Shown here piece by piece: positions 43,754 through 53,077 of a stretch of 64,000 bases of DNA (its first letter is position 1; each line of letters starts with the position of its first letter). The notes under the pieces are model-generated. The model saw only the letters and a program-made list of their open reading frames with translations. It made no database searches and had not been told where the DNA came from. This stretch comes from Corticimicrobacter populi (GTDB lineage Bacteria; Pseudomonadota; Gammaproteobacteria; Burkholderiales; Burkholderiaceae_B), in the NCBI RefSeq assembly GCF_003123725.1, contig NZ_QETA01000002.1:62001-126000 (forward strand). Reading direction: 5' to 3'. The position numbers and the translations under genes were made by a program.

Positions 43754-44578
43754 TTACGATTTTTCGATGGTCTTGATTTCCCGCACCGGGATCGGCAGCT
43801 TCAGGCCTGCCTCGTGCAGGGCCTGCGTGGCCGTGCGGTACAGGTCAAAGCGCAGGTCCCAGTAACGGTCGGCCTTGGCCCAGACCCGAATATTGATGAT
43901 GATAGCGTTTTCGCGGTAGTCGAAGGCCATGACCTGCGGGGCAGGATCCTTGAGCACCAATTCGTGACCATTGACCAGTTCTGTCAGCTTGCCGATGGCT
44001 AGGTCCAGATCATCGCCGTAGCGCACGCCGACCTGCAGGTCGAGGCGACGGGTTTCGTTGCGGCTGTAGTTGATGATGGGGCTGCCCCAGACCAGGCTGT
44101 TGGGGAGCACGACATGGATGCCGTCAATCTGGATCAGGCGGGTCATGAACAGGCCCACTTCGTCGACCGTGCCGTCACCATTTCCTGCGATGGAGACGAA
44201 CTCGCCTGCCCGGATCGGACGTAGTGCCAGCAGCATGAAGCCGGCGGCGATGTTCTGCAGGGTGCCCTGCAGGGCCAGGCCGATGGCCAGGCCGGCCGCG
44301 CCGAGCACGGCGATGATGCTGGCTGTCTGCACGCCGAAACGGGCCAGTACAGCGATCAGCACGAAAATCCGTACCGTCCATACCGTGATGCTGCGCAGGA
44401 TGGGTACGATGGTCTGGTCGATGCGCGAGGACTTGGAGGTCAGCCGGTGTACCCACCGTCCGGCAAAGTCGGACAGGCTCCAGCCGATCACCAGAATGAT
44501 CAGGGCGACCAGCAGGTTGAGGGCGAATGCCTCGACGGTAGGCATGGCGGATTGCAGGACGTTCAGGGTGTCAGACAT
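43754..44578 (-). CDS. Small-conductance mechanosensitive channel MscS family
   Basis: 274 aa: two helices to about residue 75, then TM3 with the Gly/Ala pattern IIAVLGAAGLAIGLALQGTL that lines the pore, then the beta domain (RPIRAGEFVSIAG, GTVDEVGLFMTRL, VLPNSLVWGSPIINYSRNE) and the C-terminal cage. This is the E. coli MscS size. It protects against hypo-osmotic shock. ATG 44578 has GGAGAG upstream; the longer frame overlaps SirB2. Confidence 0.92.
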   Translation of the reverse strand: MSDTLNVLQSAMPTVEAFALNLLVALIILVIGWSLSDFAGRWVHRLTSKSSRIDQTIVPILRSITVWTVRIFVLIAVLARFGVQTASIIAVLGAAGLAIGLALQGTLQNIAAGFMLLALRPIRAGEFVSIAGNGDGTVDEVGLFMTRLIQIDGIHVVLPNSLVWGSPIINYSRNETRRLDLQVGVRYGDDLDLAIGKLTELVNGHELVLKDPAPQVMAFDYRENAIIINIRVWAKADRYWDLRFDLYRTATQALHEAGLKLPIPVREIKTIEKS

Positions 44579-44668
44579 GGACTCTCCGGAAAAATGACGT
44601 GTGGGCACCGGGTCAGGGTGTATCGGCGTGCCGTGTTCAAGCTGCACAGCCTCGGCCTGATAAGTCAT

Positions 44669-45052
44669 TCAGGCCAGCCCCCAGGTTGCGCTGCGGGTAA
44701 AGGCCACGCCCAGTATGTAGCCGGCACAGGCCAGCGCGGCGATCAGCCAGGGCAGGCGCACGCCGCGTGCGAGGCCGGCGCGCAAAGCCTGCCGGCCCAG
44801 GTAGATATAGAGCAGCAGGGCAATGATCTTGGCCATCAGCCAGGCGTGGTCCAGCGGATTGAAGCCGGCCAGCACCAGCAGCGTGATGGCCGAGGCCAAC
44901 AGACAGGTGTCGATGATGTGTGGCGCAATGCGCAGGACGCGTGAACCGCGCCAGCGGTCGCTGCACAGCGCCATCAGCCCGCGCGTGGCAAACAGCCCGA
45001 TGCTGAGCAGGGCGAAGGTCATGTGGAGGTGGCGGATCGCTAAATACGTCAT
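44669..45052 (-). CDS. SirB2 family membrane protein
   Basis: 127 aa with four hydrophobic helices and the family pattern IRHLHMTFALLSIGLFATRG, RIAPHIIDTCLLASAITLL, KIIALLLYIYLGRQAL. Conserved histidines are visible; the family function is not established. ATG 45052 gives the usual length. Divergent from rsmB; the MscS-type gene follows 90 bases downstream. Confidence 0.85.
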   Translation of the reverse strand: MTYLAIRHLHMTFALLSIGLFATRGLMALCSDRWRGSRVLRIAPHIIDTCLLASAITLLVLAGFNPLDHAWLMAKIIALLLYIYLGRQALRAGLARGVRLPWLIAALACAGYILGVAFTRSATWGLA

Positions 45053-45119
45053 CGTGAGAACTGGATCAAATTGCGTTATGCTGCGGTGCACTCTCCATAT
45101 TAAACATTTTGTGTGTCCT

Positions 45120-46466
45120 GTGTCTGCCCATCCCGCCGCTGCATCTGCCAAGAATGACAAATCCTCTGCCGCTCCTGCGCTGTCCGACGTGCTGGGCGCG
45201 GTGGCTGTGGCGGTCAGCGAGGTGCATGCCGGCCGCTCCCTGAGCGAGGCTCTGGAGCATGTCCCAGCGGTGTTGCGGCCGGCCACGCAGGATATCTGTT
45301 TCCATGTCATGCGCAGTCAGGGCTGGGCGCAGGCCGTGCGTACCCGGCTGGTGCAGCGCAAACCGCCCAGCAAGGAATTGGATGCTCTGTTGCTGACTGC
45401 CTTGAGCCTGCTGGCAGACGGGGCGCAAGGGGCTGAAGCCGGGCCGCGCTATGCACCGCATACGGTCGTGAATCAGGCGGTGCGAGCGGCATCGGCTGAT
45501 CGGCGCATGGCCCCGGCCAAGGGCATGGTCAATGCCGTGTTGAGGCGTTTCCTGCGTGAGCGTGACGAAGTTCAGGCTGACTTGCCCGACGAGGCGCGCT
45601 GGAATTTTCCGCGCTGGTGGATCGCGCGCATGCAACGTGCCTATCCTGATACATGGCAGTCCTTGCTGCAGGAGGCCAACCGGCAGCCGCCGATGACGTT
45701 GCGTGTCAATCGTCGTCGAATTGCGCGTACCGATCTACTGGCCCGTTTCGAGAGCGCCGGCATCGAAGCCTGCGCGCTGGGCGAGTCGGGTGTCCTGATG
45801 GCCCAGCCATTGCCGGTGGCACGGATTCCTGGTTTCCAGGAGGGCTGGTGGTCGGTCCAGGATCTGGGTGCGCAGATGGCCGCTCCGTTGCTGGGAGTGC
45901 GTGATGGCATGCGAGTGCTGGATGCCTGCGCCGCACCGGGTGGCAAGACGGCTCACATGCTGGAATTGGCAGATGTACGGATGACTGCGCTGGATGCCGA
46001 CGCCGGTCGTCTGGCACGGGTAGGGCAGAATCTGGACAGGCTCGGCCTCATGTCGCCTCGTGTCGATCTGCGGGCAGCCGATGCCGCCGATCCCGATGCA
46101 TGGTGGGATGGAGAGCCTTATGATGCCATTCTGGCGGATGTGCCCTGCACGGCTTCGGGCATCGTGCGCCGGCATCCCGATATCCGCTGGCTGCGTCGGC
46201 GTGAAGATGTGGCTCGTACGGCTGCATTACAGCAGCGTATCGTCGATGCCTTGTGGCGAACGCTGGTACCTGGTGGTCAGTTGCTGTATGCCACCTGTTC
46301 AATTTTCCCCGAAGAGGGGGAGGTGCAGGCGCAGTCATTTGCGGCCCGGCATGCCGAGGCCGTCAGGCTGGAGGCACCGGGGCAACTGTTGCCGTTGCCT
46401 GGACAGGGGCAGTCGCGTGTATTGCATGACGGGTTTTTCTACGCATTGTTTGCCAAGTCGCGCTGA
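45120..46466 (+). CDS. rsmB: 16S rRNA (cytosine(967)-C5)-methyltransferase RsmB
   Basis: 448 aa. N-terminal NusB-like RNA-binding domain (to ~150), then an m5C methyltransferase domain with SAM site LDACAAPGGKTAHM, Cys in LADVPCTASGIVRRHP and nucleophile Cys in YATCSIFPEE. The start is GTG 45120 (or GTG 45111); the open frame to 44823 is antisense to the SirB2 gene and is rejected. First gene of the rsmB-DUF4390-ntrYX-trkAH run. Confidence 0.93.
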   Translation: MSAHPAAASAKNDKSSAAPALSDVLGAVAVAVSEVHAGRSLSEALEHVPAVLRPATQDICFHVMRSQGWAQAVRTRLVQRKPPSKELDALLLTALSLLADGAQGAEAGPRYAPHTVVNQAVRAASADRRMAPAKGMVNAVLRRFLRERDEVQADLPDEARWNFPRWWIARMQRAYPDTWQSLLQEANRQPPMTLRVNRRRIARTDLLARFESAGIEACALGESGVLMAQPLPVARIPGFQEGWWSVQDLGAQMAAPLLGVRDGMRVLDACAAPGGKTAHMLELADVRMTALDADAGRLARVGQNLDRLGLMSPRVDLRAADAADPDAWWDGEPYDAILADVPCTASGIVRRHPDIRWLRRREDVARTAALQQRIVDALWRTLVPGGQLLYATCSIFPEEGEVQAQSFAARHAEAVRLEAPGQLLPLPGQGQSRVLHDGFFYALFAKSR

Positions 46467-46512
46467 ATCACGAAAAATAGGCGGGGATCGCGTTCGGAAC
46501 CGGAGGGAGCAA

Positions 46513-47094
46513 ATGGTGCGGAGCGTATGTGCCGGATTTGTCTGGCTGGTACTGCTGCTGGTGGCAACGCCAGGCTGGACGTCGTCCGAACCGGCCGTCG
46601 AACGCGCACGACTCTATCTTGCCGATGGCTACTGGCAATTGGATGCCGATTTTGATTTCTCTCTCAATCCGCAATTGCGGCAGGCGGCCGAGCGTGGCTT
46701 GCCGCTGCCCTTTACCATCGAGCTTCAGGTTACGCGTCAGCGTTGGTGGTGGCTGGATCGCAGTGTGATTGATGCCAGCCGGACCTGGCGTATTACCTAC
46801 AATGCCCTGACCCGCCAGTGGCGGGCAGGCGCGGGTGAACTGAATCTGCCTGTTGCCTCGCTGGAGCAGGCACTGGCGCTGGTCAGGCATGTGCGACATT
46901 GGACCGTGGCCCCGGACGATGCGCTGGATCCGACCCTGACCTACGATGCGCGGGTACGTTTGCGACTCGACACCTCCTACATGTCGCGCCCTCTGCAGAT
47001 CGATGCGCTCAACAGCAATGCCTGGGGGCTGGAGACGCCCTGGCAAACCGTCGAAATAGGCATGGAAGGGCTTGACCAGGAGGGGGGGCGATGA
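46513..47094 (+). CDS. DUF4390 domain protein, exported
   Basis: 193 aa with a signal peptide (cleavage near WTSSEP). The mature part is beta-rich, including RARLYLADGYWQLDADFDFS and TRQRWWWLDRSVIDA. It always sits between rsmB and ntrY in related genomes as far as I recall; function unknown. GGAGGGAGC precedes ATG 46513, and the stop overlaps ntrY by 4 bases, so it may be linked to periplasmic sensing by NtrY (inference). Confidence 0.85.
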   Translation: MVRSVCAGFVWLVLLLVATPGWTSSEPAVERARLYLADGYWQLDADFDFSLNPQLRQAAERGLPLPFTIELQVTRQRWWWLDRSVIDASRTWRITYNALTRQWRAGAGELNLPVASLEQALALVRHVRHWTVAPDDALDPTLTYDARVRLRLDTSYMSRPLQIDALNSNAWGLETPWQTVEIGMEGLDQEGGR

Positions 47095-49445
47095 GCAGGG
47101 TGGTGCGCCTGATCCTGCTGGCCGGAGCCGTCAGTGGCCTGTTGCTGCTGGGGTTGCTGGTCTGGTCAACCGGCAGTGCCTCGCGCTTCCAGGCCTATTA
47201 CGATACTTTTCTGGTGCTCAATGGCATCCTGGCGCTGGCCCTGTTCGTCTGGGTCATCACCCTGACTGTCAAGCTGGTGCGCCAGGTCCGACGCCATCAG
47301 TTCGGGTCGAGACTGACCGCCCGCTTTGCGCTGGCTTTCGCCCTGATCGGTGTGCTGCCCGGCGCGCTGATCTACACCCTGTCGGTACAGTTCCTGTCCC
47401 GCTCGATCGAGTCCTGGTTCAACGTGCGCGTCGACAATGCGCTCGAAGCTGGCCTGAACCTGGGGCGTGCTGCACTCGACTCTCAATTGAACGAGCTGCA
47501 GGCCCGGGCCCGCTCCATGCGTTTGGCGCTGGGGCAATTGCCGGATGCCGAGCTGGCGACAGCACTCAACCAGGCCCGTGAACTGCATGGGGTAAACGAG
47601 GCGCTGGTCTTTACCGGTAATGGTCGTGCTCTGGCTTTTTCCACTGGGCTGTACGGTAACCTGCTGCCTGCGTTGCCGCCCCCGACTGTCCTGAGTCAGT
47701 TGCGGCTGTCCAATGGCTATGCGGCGGCAGAGTCCGTCGAGGATGCCGCTGGACAGGATTCGGGCGGATTGCAACTGCGCGTCATCGTGCCGATCGATGG
47801 CCCGGAGCGTTACGATGGCCTGCTGGGGGCTATGAGTGAGCCGCGCTGGCTGCAACTGATCCAGCCCGTACCCGAGCAGATTGCCCGCAATGCCAACCAG
47901 GTTCAGCAGGGGTTTCGTGATTACCAGGAGCTGGGTCTGTCGCGACTGGGACTGCGCAAACTCTATGGCATTACTCTGACGCTGGCCTTGATGCTGGCGG
48001 TACTGTCTGCCATCGCCGTGGCGCTATTCCTGTCCAAACGGCTGGTCAGGCCCTTGCTGCGGCTGGCGGCCGGTACCCAGGCGGTCAGCGTGGGCGATTT
48101 CAGGCCTTTGCCCGAACCCTCTGCGCAGGATGAGGTCGGCCTGCTGACCCGGTCATTCAACGAGATGATGCGGCAGCTCTCGGAGGCGCAGCGGCAGGTC
48201 GAACGCAATCGCCATGAACTGGAGCGCTCCAACGCCTATCTCGAAAGCATCCTGTCCAACCTGTCGTCCGGCGTACTGGTCTACGACGAAGGTTTCAAGG
48301 TCATGATGTTCAACGAAGGGGCGCGCAATATCCTCCAGTCCGATCTACGGACCGTGATCGGCCGGCCTCTGGAGACTGTTCCTGAACTATTGGCGTTCGC
48401 CACGCGGATACGCCAGGCTTTTGCCGTGCAAGCCGCGGTTGAGTCCGAGCGGATGTACTGGCAGCAGCAGTTCGAACTTGAACTCTCCCGCGACGAAGGC
48501 CACGAGGCCGCCTCGGAGCAGGGGGGCGGCTATGACACGGGGCGTCAGTCGGGGTTGACCGTTTTGGCACGTGGCACGCACCTCAAGGTAGATGGCCGTG
48601 GCAATGGCTATGTCGTGGTGTTCGACGATATCAGCGAAGTCATTTCGGCCAGCCGTGCGGTGGCCTGGGGGGAAGTGGCGCGGCGCCTGGCCCATGAGAT
48701 CAAGAATCCGCTTACGCCGATCCAGCTTTCCGCAGAACGCATGGCGCTCAAATTGGCCGGCAAGCTGCCCGAGCAGGAGGCCGGCATGCTGGCCCGTTCC
48801 ACGCAGACCATCATCAACCAGGTGGCCTCGCTCAAGCAGATGGTGGATGATTTTCGCGAGTATGCACGCACGCCTCCGGCCATGATGCAGGCCATCGATC
48901 TCAATGCATTGGTGGCGGATGTGCTGGCGCTCTATGGGTGGGAACCCGGACAGGCCAAGGTACTGCACAGGAATGAGCGACACCATGCATGGATCGAGGT
49001 GGAACTTGATCCAGGTCTGCCTGAGATCGAGGGGGATGCGACACAATTGCGGCAGATCATCCATAATCTGCTCAACAATGCCTGCGATGCCGTCATGGAA
49101 CGGGAGGAGAGCGACGGCTGTGTCCGCATTTCCACCCGGGGCACGCAGGCAGGGCTGTCTGCGGGAATTGAACAGCCGGTCGTACGGCTGGCCGTTTCTG
49201 ACAATGGGCCGGGGTTTCCGGCGCATGTCCTGCAGCGCGCCTTCGAACCCTACGTCACGACCAAGGCGCATGGTACGGGGCTGGGACTGGCGATCGTTCG
49301 CAAGATCGTCGAAGAGCATGGGGCACGGATCGACCTGGCCAATCGAAGCGAGGGTGGTGCGCGGGTTACCATCCTGTTTACCCGCTTCCCGGTGTCAGGG
49401 ATGGACGCCACGCCGCAGGCACTGGATAATGCGGCAAAGCGATAA
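47091..49445 (+). CDS. ntrY: NtrY-type membrane sensor histidine kinase
   Basis: 784 aa: several N-terminal helices flanking a periplasmic region (about 80-290), HAMP (KRLVRPLLRLAAGTQAV), PAS (LESILSNLSSGVLVYDE), HisKA with phospho-acceptor His near residue 535 in RRLAHEIKNPLTPIQL, and HATPase with NNACDAV, DNGPGFP and GTGLGLAIVRKI. NtrYX responds to nitrogen, redox or envelope cues. The ATGA overlap with DUF4390 and 11-base gap to ntrX show one operon. Confidence 0.92.
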   Translation: MSRVVRLILLAGAVSGLLLLGLLVWSTGSASRFQAYYDTFLVLNGILALALFVWVITLTVKLVRQVRRHQFGSRLTARFALAFALIGVLPGALIYTLSVQFLSRSIESWFNVRVDNALEAGLNLGRAALDSQLNELQARARSMRLALGQLPDAELATALNQARELHGVNEALVFTGNGRALAFSTGLYGNLLPALPPPTVLSQLRLSNGYAAAESVEDAAGQDSGGLQLRVIVPIDGPERYDGLLGAMSEPRWLQLIQPVPEQIARNANQVQQGFRDYQELGLSRLGLRKLYGITLTLALMLAVLSAIAVALFLSKRLVRPLLRLAAGTQAVSVGDFRPLPEPSAQDEVGLLTRSFNEMMRQLSEAQRQVERNRHELERSNAYLESILSNLSSGVLVYDEGFKVMMFNEGARNILQSDLRTVIGRPLETVPELLAFATRIRQAFAVQAAVESERMYWQQQFELELSRDEGHEAASEQGGGYDTGRQSGLTVLARGTHLKVDGRGNGYVVVFDDISEVISASRAVAWGEVARRLAHEIKNPLTPIQLSAERMALKLAGKLPEQEAGMLARSTQTIINQVASLKQMVDDFREYARTPPAMMQAIDLNALVADVLALYGWEPGQAKVLHRNERHHAWIEVELDPGLPEIEGDATQLRQIIHNLLNNACDAVMEREESDGCVRISTRGTQAGLSAGIEQPVVRLAVSDNGPGFPAHVLQRAFEPYVTTKAHGTGLGLAIVRKIVEEHGARIDLANRSEGGARVTILFTRFPVSGMDATPQALDNAAKR

Positions 49446-49456
49446 GGTGATAGGTT

Positions 49457-50161
49457 ATGGCACGAATTCTGGTTGTGGACGACGAGGTTGGCATCCGCGA
49501 ACTGCTGTCGGAAATTTTGTACGACGAAGGCCATACGGTCGAACTGGCAGAAAATGCTGCCGAAGCCCGGCTGGCTCGCCAGCGTGCGCGTCCTGACCTG
49601 GTACTGCTCGATATCTGGATGCCGGATACCGATGGTGTCAGCCTGCTCAAGGAGTGGAGTGCTCAGGGGCTGCTCGACATGCCGGTGGTGATGATGAGTG
49701 GCCATGCCACCATCGATACTGCTGTCGAAGCGACCCGTATCGGTGCCTTCGACTTCATGGAAAAACCGATCACGCTGCAGAAATTGCTGGATACAGTCGT
49801 GGCAGGTCTCAAACTCGGGTGTGCGCCGCGTTCGGCTGGTGCCTCGGCTGCGCCGTCGTTGCCGCCGCCCTCATCGTCTGCGGCCACTGCGACCGTTACG
49901 CCCGAACAGGCCGTGCCTGCGTTTGTCGAGGCCGAGCCTGCCGCCGAGCGCAACGAAGGGCTACTGGGCAACATCACCCTCGACCAGCCACTGCGCGATG
50001 CCCGCGACGAATTCGAGCGTGTCTATTTCGAATACCATCTCAAGCGTGAAGGCCACAGTATGACCCGGGTCTCCGAAAAGACCGGCCTGGAACGCACTCA
50101 CCTGTATCGCAAGCTCAAGCAGCTCGGCATCGAAACCTCGCGTCGCCGCAGCAACTCATGA
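49457..50161 (+). CDS. ntrX: NtrX-type response regulator lacking the AAA+ domain
   Basis: 234 aa. Receiver domain with DD8-9 and phospho-acceptor Asp52 (LLDIWMPDTDG), Lys in MEKPITLQKLL, then a Pro/Ser/Ala linker (about 120-160), then a Fis-type helix-turn-helix (FEYHLKREGHSMTRVSEKTG, LERTHLYRKLKQLGI). Classical NtrX is about 450 aa with a central sigma-54 AAA+ ATPase domain, absent here: no GAFTGA or Walker motifs. It therefore probably acts without sigma-54. The stop overlaps trkA by 4 bases. Confidence 0.9.
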   Translation: MARILVVDDEVGIRELLSEILYDEGHTVELAENAAEARLARQRARPDLVLLDIWMPDTDGVSLLKEWSAQGLLDMPVVMMSGHATIDTAVEATRIGAFDFMEKPITLQKLLDTVVAGLKLGCAPRSAGASAAPSLPPPSSSAATATVTPEQAVPAFVEAEPAAERNEGLLGNITLDQPLRDARDEFERVYFEYHLKREGHSMTRVSEKTGLERTHLYRKLKQLGIETSRRRSNS

Positions 50162-51537
50162 AAATCCTGATCCTCGGTGCGGGCCGGGTGGGTGCCAGCG
50201 TGGCCGAGAATCTCGCTTCCGAGCAGAACGACATCACGGTCGTCGATACCGATGCGACGCGTCTGGCGGCGCTGTCCGAGCGGCTTGATCTGCAGACTGT
50301 GGTGGGTGATGCGCTCAAGCCTTCGGTACTGCGGCGTGCGGATGTAGACAACGCCGATCTCATGGTGGCCTGTACGGCATCCGATGCGCTCAATCTGGTG
50401 GCTTGCCGCCTGGCACGCACGATGTTCAGCGTGCCCTTGCGCATTGCGCGGGTGCGCTCTGCCGAATATGCCGATCATCCCGAATTGCTCGGTGAAGAGG
50501 GATTCTGTGTCGATCACCTGATCAGCCCCGAGCGCAGCATTACCCAGTATTTCCGGCGACTGATCGAGCTGCCCGAGGCGCTGCAGGTGCTGGATTTCGC
50601 TGATGGCCGCATCAGCGTGGTCACGGCCCGGGCCATGCTCGGCAGCCCGCTGGTGAGACATGCCGTGGGCGAGCTGCAGGAACTGATGCCGGATACCGAT
50701 GTGCGCATCGTCGAGATATTCCGTCGCGAAAAGCCGATCCCGGTCGATGCCCGGACCCAGATCGAGGTCGATGACGAGGTCGTATTCGTGGTCGATTCCC
50801 GGCAGGCCCGCCGGGTCGTGCGCCAGTTCAGGCAGGCCGAAAAATCGGTGCATCGCGTGATGATTGCCGGCGGCGGCAATATCGGCCTGCGCCTGGCCAG
50901 GAAGCTGGCAGCGGACAACTACAGCGTGCGGCTGATCGAATATGACCGGACCCGCTGTGAATTGCTGGCGAGTGAGTTGCCTGACAACGTGCTGGTGCTG
51001 CACGGCAGCGCTACCGACGAGGCACTGCTGGAGCAGGAAGGGGTGGCCGATATGGACACCTGGATCGCGGTGACCGCCGATGACGAAAACAACATCATGT
51101 CGTCGCTGCTGGCCAAGCGGCTGGGGGCGCGCAAGGTGATCACCCTGATCAACCGGCCCGCCTATGGCGATCTGATGCAGGGCAGCCGGATCGACGTGGC
51201 ACTGTCGCCGGCGCAGATCACCCTGAGCGAAATCCTGCGCTATGTGCGGCGTGGTGACGTCGTGGCTGCACGTCGCCTGCGACGTGGCGGGCCGGAGGTG
51301 CTGGAGGCCGTGGCCCATGGAGATCGCCGAACCTCCAGCGTGGTGGGGCGTGAGCTGTCGGCCTTGCGCCTGCCCAGCGGGGCGATGATTGCTGCCGTGG
51401 TGCGCGATGAACATATCTTCATGGCAGACCAGAACCCGGTGATCGAGGATGGTGACCATGTCATCGTGTTCGTGCCAGATAGGCGACAGATTGCCCGTGT
51501 CGAAAAGTTGTTCCAGGTTTCCGCTGCTTTTTTCTAG
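50158..51537 (+). CDS. trkA: Trk system potassium transporter regulatory subunit TrkA
   Basis: 459 aa with the full two-RCK layout: NAD-binding Rossmann motifs LGAGRVGASVAENL at the start and IAGGGNIGLRLARKL in the second half, each followed by a TrkA-C domain. It gates K+ uptake by TrkH from the cytoplasmic side. Translationally coupled to ntrX, suggesting NtrYX and K+ uptake are regulated together. Confidence 0.95.
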   Translation: MKILILGAGRVGASVAENLASEQNDITVVDTDATRLAALSERLDLQTVVGDALKPSVLRRADVDNADLMVACTASDALNLVACRLARTMFSVPLRIARVRSAEYADHPELLGEEGFCVDHLISPERSITQYFRRLIELPEALQVLDFADGRISVVTARAMLGSPLVRHAVGELQELMPDTDVRIVEIFRREKPIPVDARTQIEVDDEVVFVVDSRQARRVVRQFRQAEKSVHRVMIAGGGNIGLRLARKLAADNYSVRLIEYDRTRCELLASELPDNVLVLHGSATDEALLEQEGVADMDTWIAVTADDENNIMSSLLAKRLGARKVITLINRPAYGDLMQGSRIDVALSPAQITLSEILRYVRRGDVVAARRLRRGGPEVLEAVAHGDRRTSSVVGRELSALRLPSGAMIAAVVRDEHIFMADQNPVIEDGDHVIVFVPDRRQIARVEKLFQVSAAFF

Positions 51538-51571
51538 TGTCGTGAATTCGAAGGGCTAACAGGCGCCTGCC

Positions 51572-53038
51572 ATGTCGCGCATCCCCGTTATTCTCAATCT
51601 GCTGGCGCTCACCATGGCGCTGTTTTCCACAACCATGCTGTTGCCCCTGGCGCTGGCCTGGTGGACCGGGGACGACGGGCGTTTCGCGTTCCTGGCCGGA
51701 CTGGCGGTTGCCCTGGGATCCAGTGGCACGCTGTGGCTGGCGACCAAGGACGACGAGCGTGATCTGCGCATTCGCGATGGTTTTCTGCTAGTGACGCTGG
51801 CCTGGGTTGTCCTGCCGTTGCTGGCGGCCGTGCCGCTACTGGTCTATTACAACCAGATCGGCCATCCGCTGGGGCTGTCCAAAGCCTATTTCGAGGCCAT
51901 GTCGGGGCTGAGCACGACCGGCTCCACCGTGCTGAACCACTTGGATACCCTGCCACATTCGATCAACCTGTGGCGAGCGACGCTGGTCTGGGTGGGCGGC
52001 ATGGGGATCCTGGTGCTGGCTATCGCCATTCTGCCGTTGCTGGGCGTGGGTGGCCACCAGTTGTTCAAGGCTGAGCCCGGCCCGATGAAGGACGAGAAAC
52101 TGACACCGCGTATCGCCAGCACCGGCAAGGTGCTGTATGCGGTGTATTTCATCTTTTCGATTGTCTGCTTCTTGGCCTATCGGGTAGCGGGGCTCAGTTG
52201 GTTCGATGCCTGGTGCCACATGGCAACCACCATGGGGCTGGGGGGCTTTTCCACCTCTGATGAAGGCTTTTTGAAATTTGATTCGGTGGCCGTCGAGATG
52301 GTTGCCATGGTGTTCATGGTGCTGGCAGGCATCAACTTTGCCACACACTTCCTAGCGTTCCGGCAACGCAGTTTCAAGGCCTATCTGCGTTGTTCGCAGA
52401 CGGTGCCTTATCTGGTGCTGCTGTTGGGCAGCGGACTGTTCGTGACGGTTTTCCTGTACTGGAAGCATGTCTACGGCACCTGGGGAGAAGCGCTGCGTTA
52501 CGGCATGTTCAACACGATCTCGGTGGCTACTACCACCGGCTATGCCAACACCGACTATACGCTGTGGCCCCTGCTGGCACCGCTGTGGATGATCCTGTTG
52601 GCGTCTTTCGCCACGTCAGCCGGTTCGACCGGAGGGGGGATCAAGCTGTCGCGCGCCATCCTGCTGGTCAAGCAGACGCGCCGCGAATTGACCCGCCTGC
52701 TGCACCCCAATGTGGTAGCGCCTGTACGCCTGGGGCGCACCCCGGTCGGCCCGGAGGTGATCGCCGGGATCATGGCGTTCCTGCTCATGTATGGTCTCTC
52801 CATCGGCGTGCTGACAACGCTGATGCTGTTATCGGGCTTAGAACCGGTCACGGCGTTCAGCGCCGTGTTCGCCAGCATCAACAATCTGGGGCCGGGTATG
52901 GGCGACGTCGGCCCGATGGGCAACTATGCCGGGCTATCGGACTACCAGCTCTGGTTGTGCTCGTTCGCCATGCTGATCGGCCGGCTGGAGCTGTTTACCG
53001 TGCTGGTGCTGTTTACGCCGGAGTTCTGGCGGCGTTGA
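51572..53038 (+). CDS. trkH: Trk potassium uptake protein TrkH
   Basis: 488 aa with about ten helices and four selectivity-filter loops, including EAMSGLSTTGSTV, ATTMGLGGFSTSDEGF, TISVATTTGYANTDYT and ASINNLGPGMGDVGP. It conducts K+ through the inner membrane. It is 34 bases after trkA and ends the operon, facing the convergent BioC-like gene. Confidence 0.95.
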   Translation: MSRIPVILNLLALTMALFSTTMLLPLALAWWTGDDGRFAFLAGLAVALGSSGTLWLATKDDERDLRIRDGFLLVTLAWVVLPLLAAVPLLVYYNQIGHPLGLSKAYFEAMSGLSTTGSTVLNHLDTLPHSINLWRATLVWVGGMGILVLAIAILPLLGVGGHQLFKAEPGPMKDEKLTPRIASTGKVLYAVYFIFSIVCFLAYRVAGLSWFDAWCHMATTMGLGGFSTSDEGFLKFDSVAVEMVAMVFMVLAGINFATHFLAFRQRSFKAYLRCSQTVPYLVLLLGSGLFVTVFLYWKHVYGTWGEALRYGMFNTISVATTTGYANTDYTLWPLLAPLWMILLASFATSAGSTGGGIKLSRAILLVKQTRRELTRLLHPNVVAPVRLGRTPVGPEVIAGIMAFLLMYGLSIGVLTTLMLLSGLEPVTAFSAVFASINNLGPGMGDVGPMGNYAGLSDYQLWLCSFAMLIGRLELFTVLVLFTPEFWRR

Positions 53039-53077
53039 GCAAGGCGTGAGGCGTGCTTTGCGTTTGACGATGACTCT

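Noticed and set aside
44823-45119. N-terminal extension of RsmB across the SirB2 gene
   Set aside because: The extension is antisense to the SirB2 coding frame and absent from the RsmB family; GTG 45120 gives normal length.
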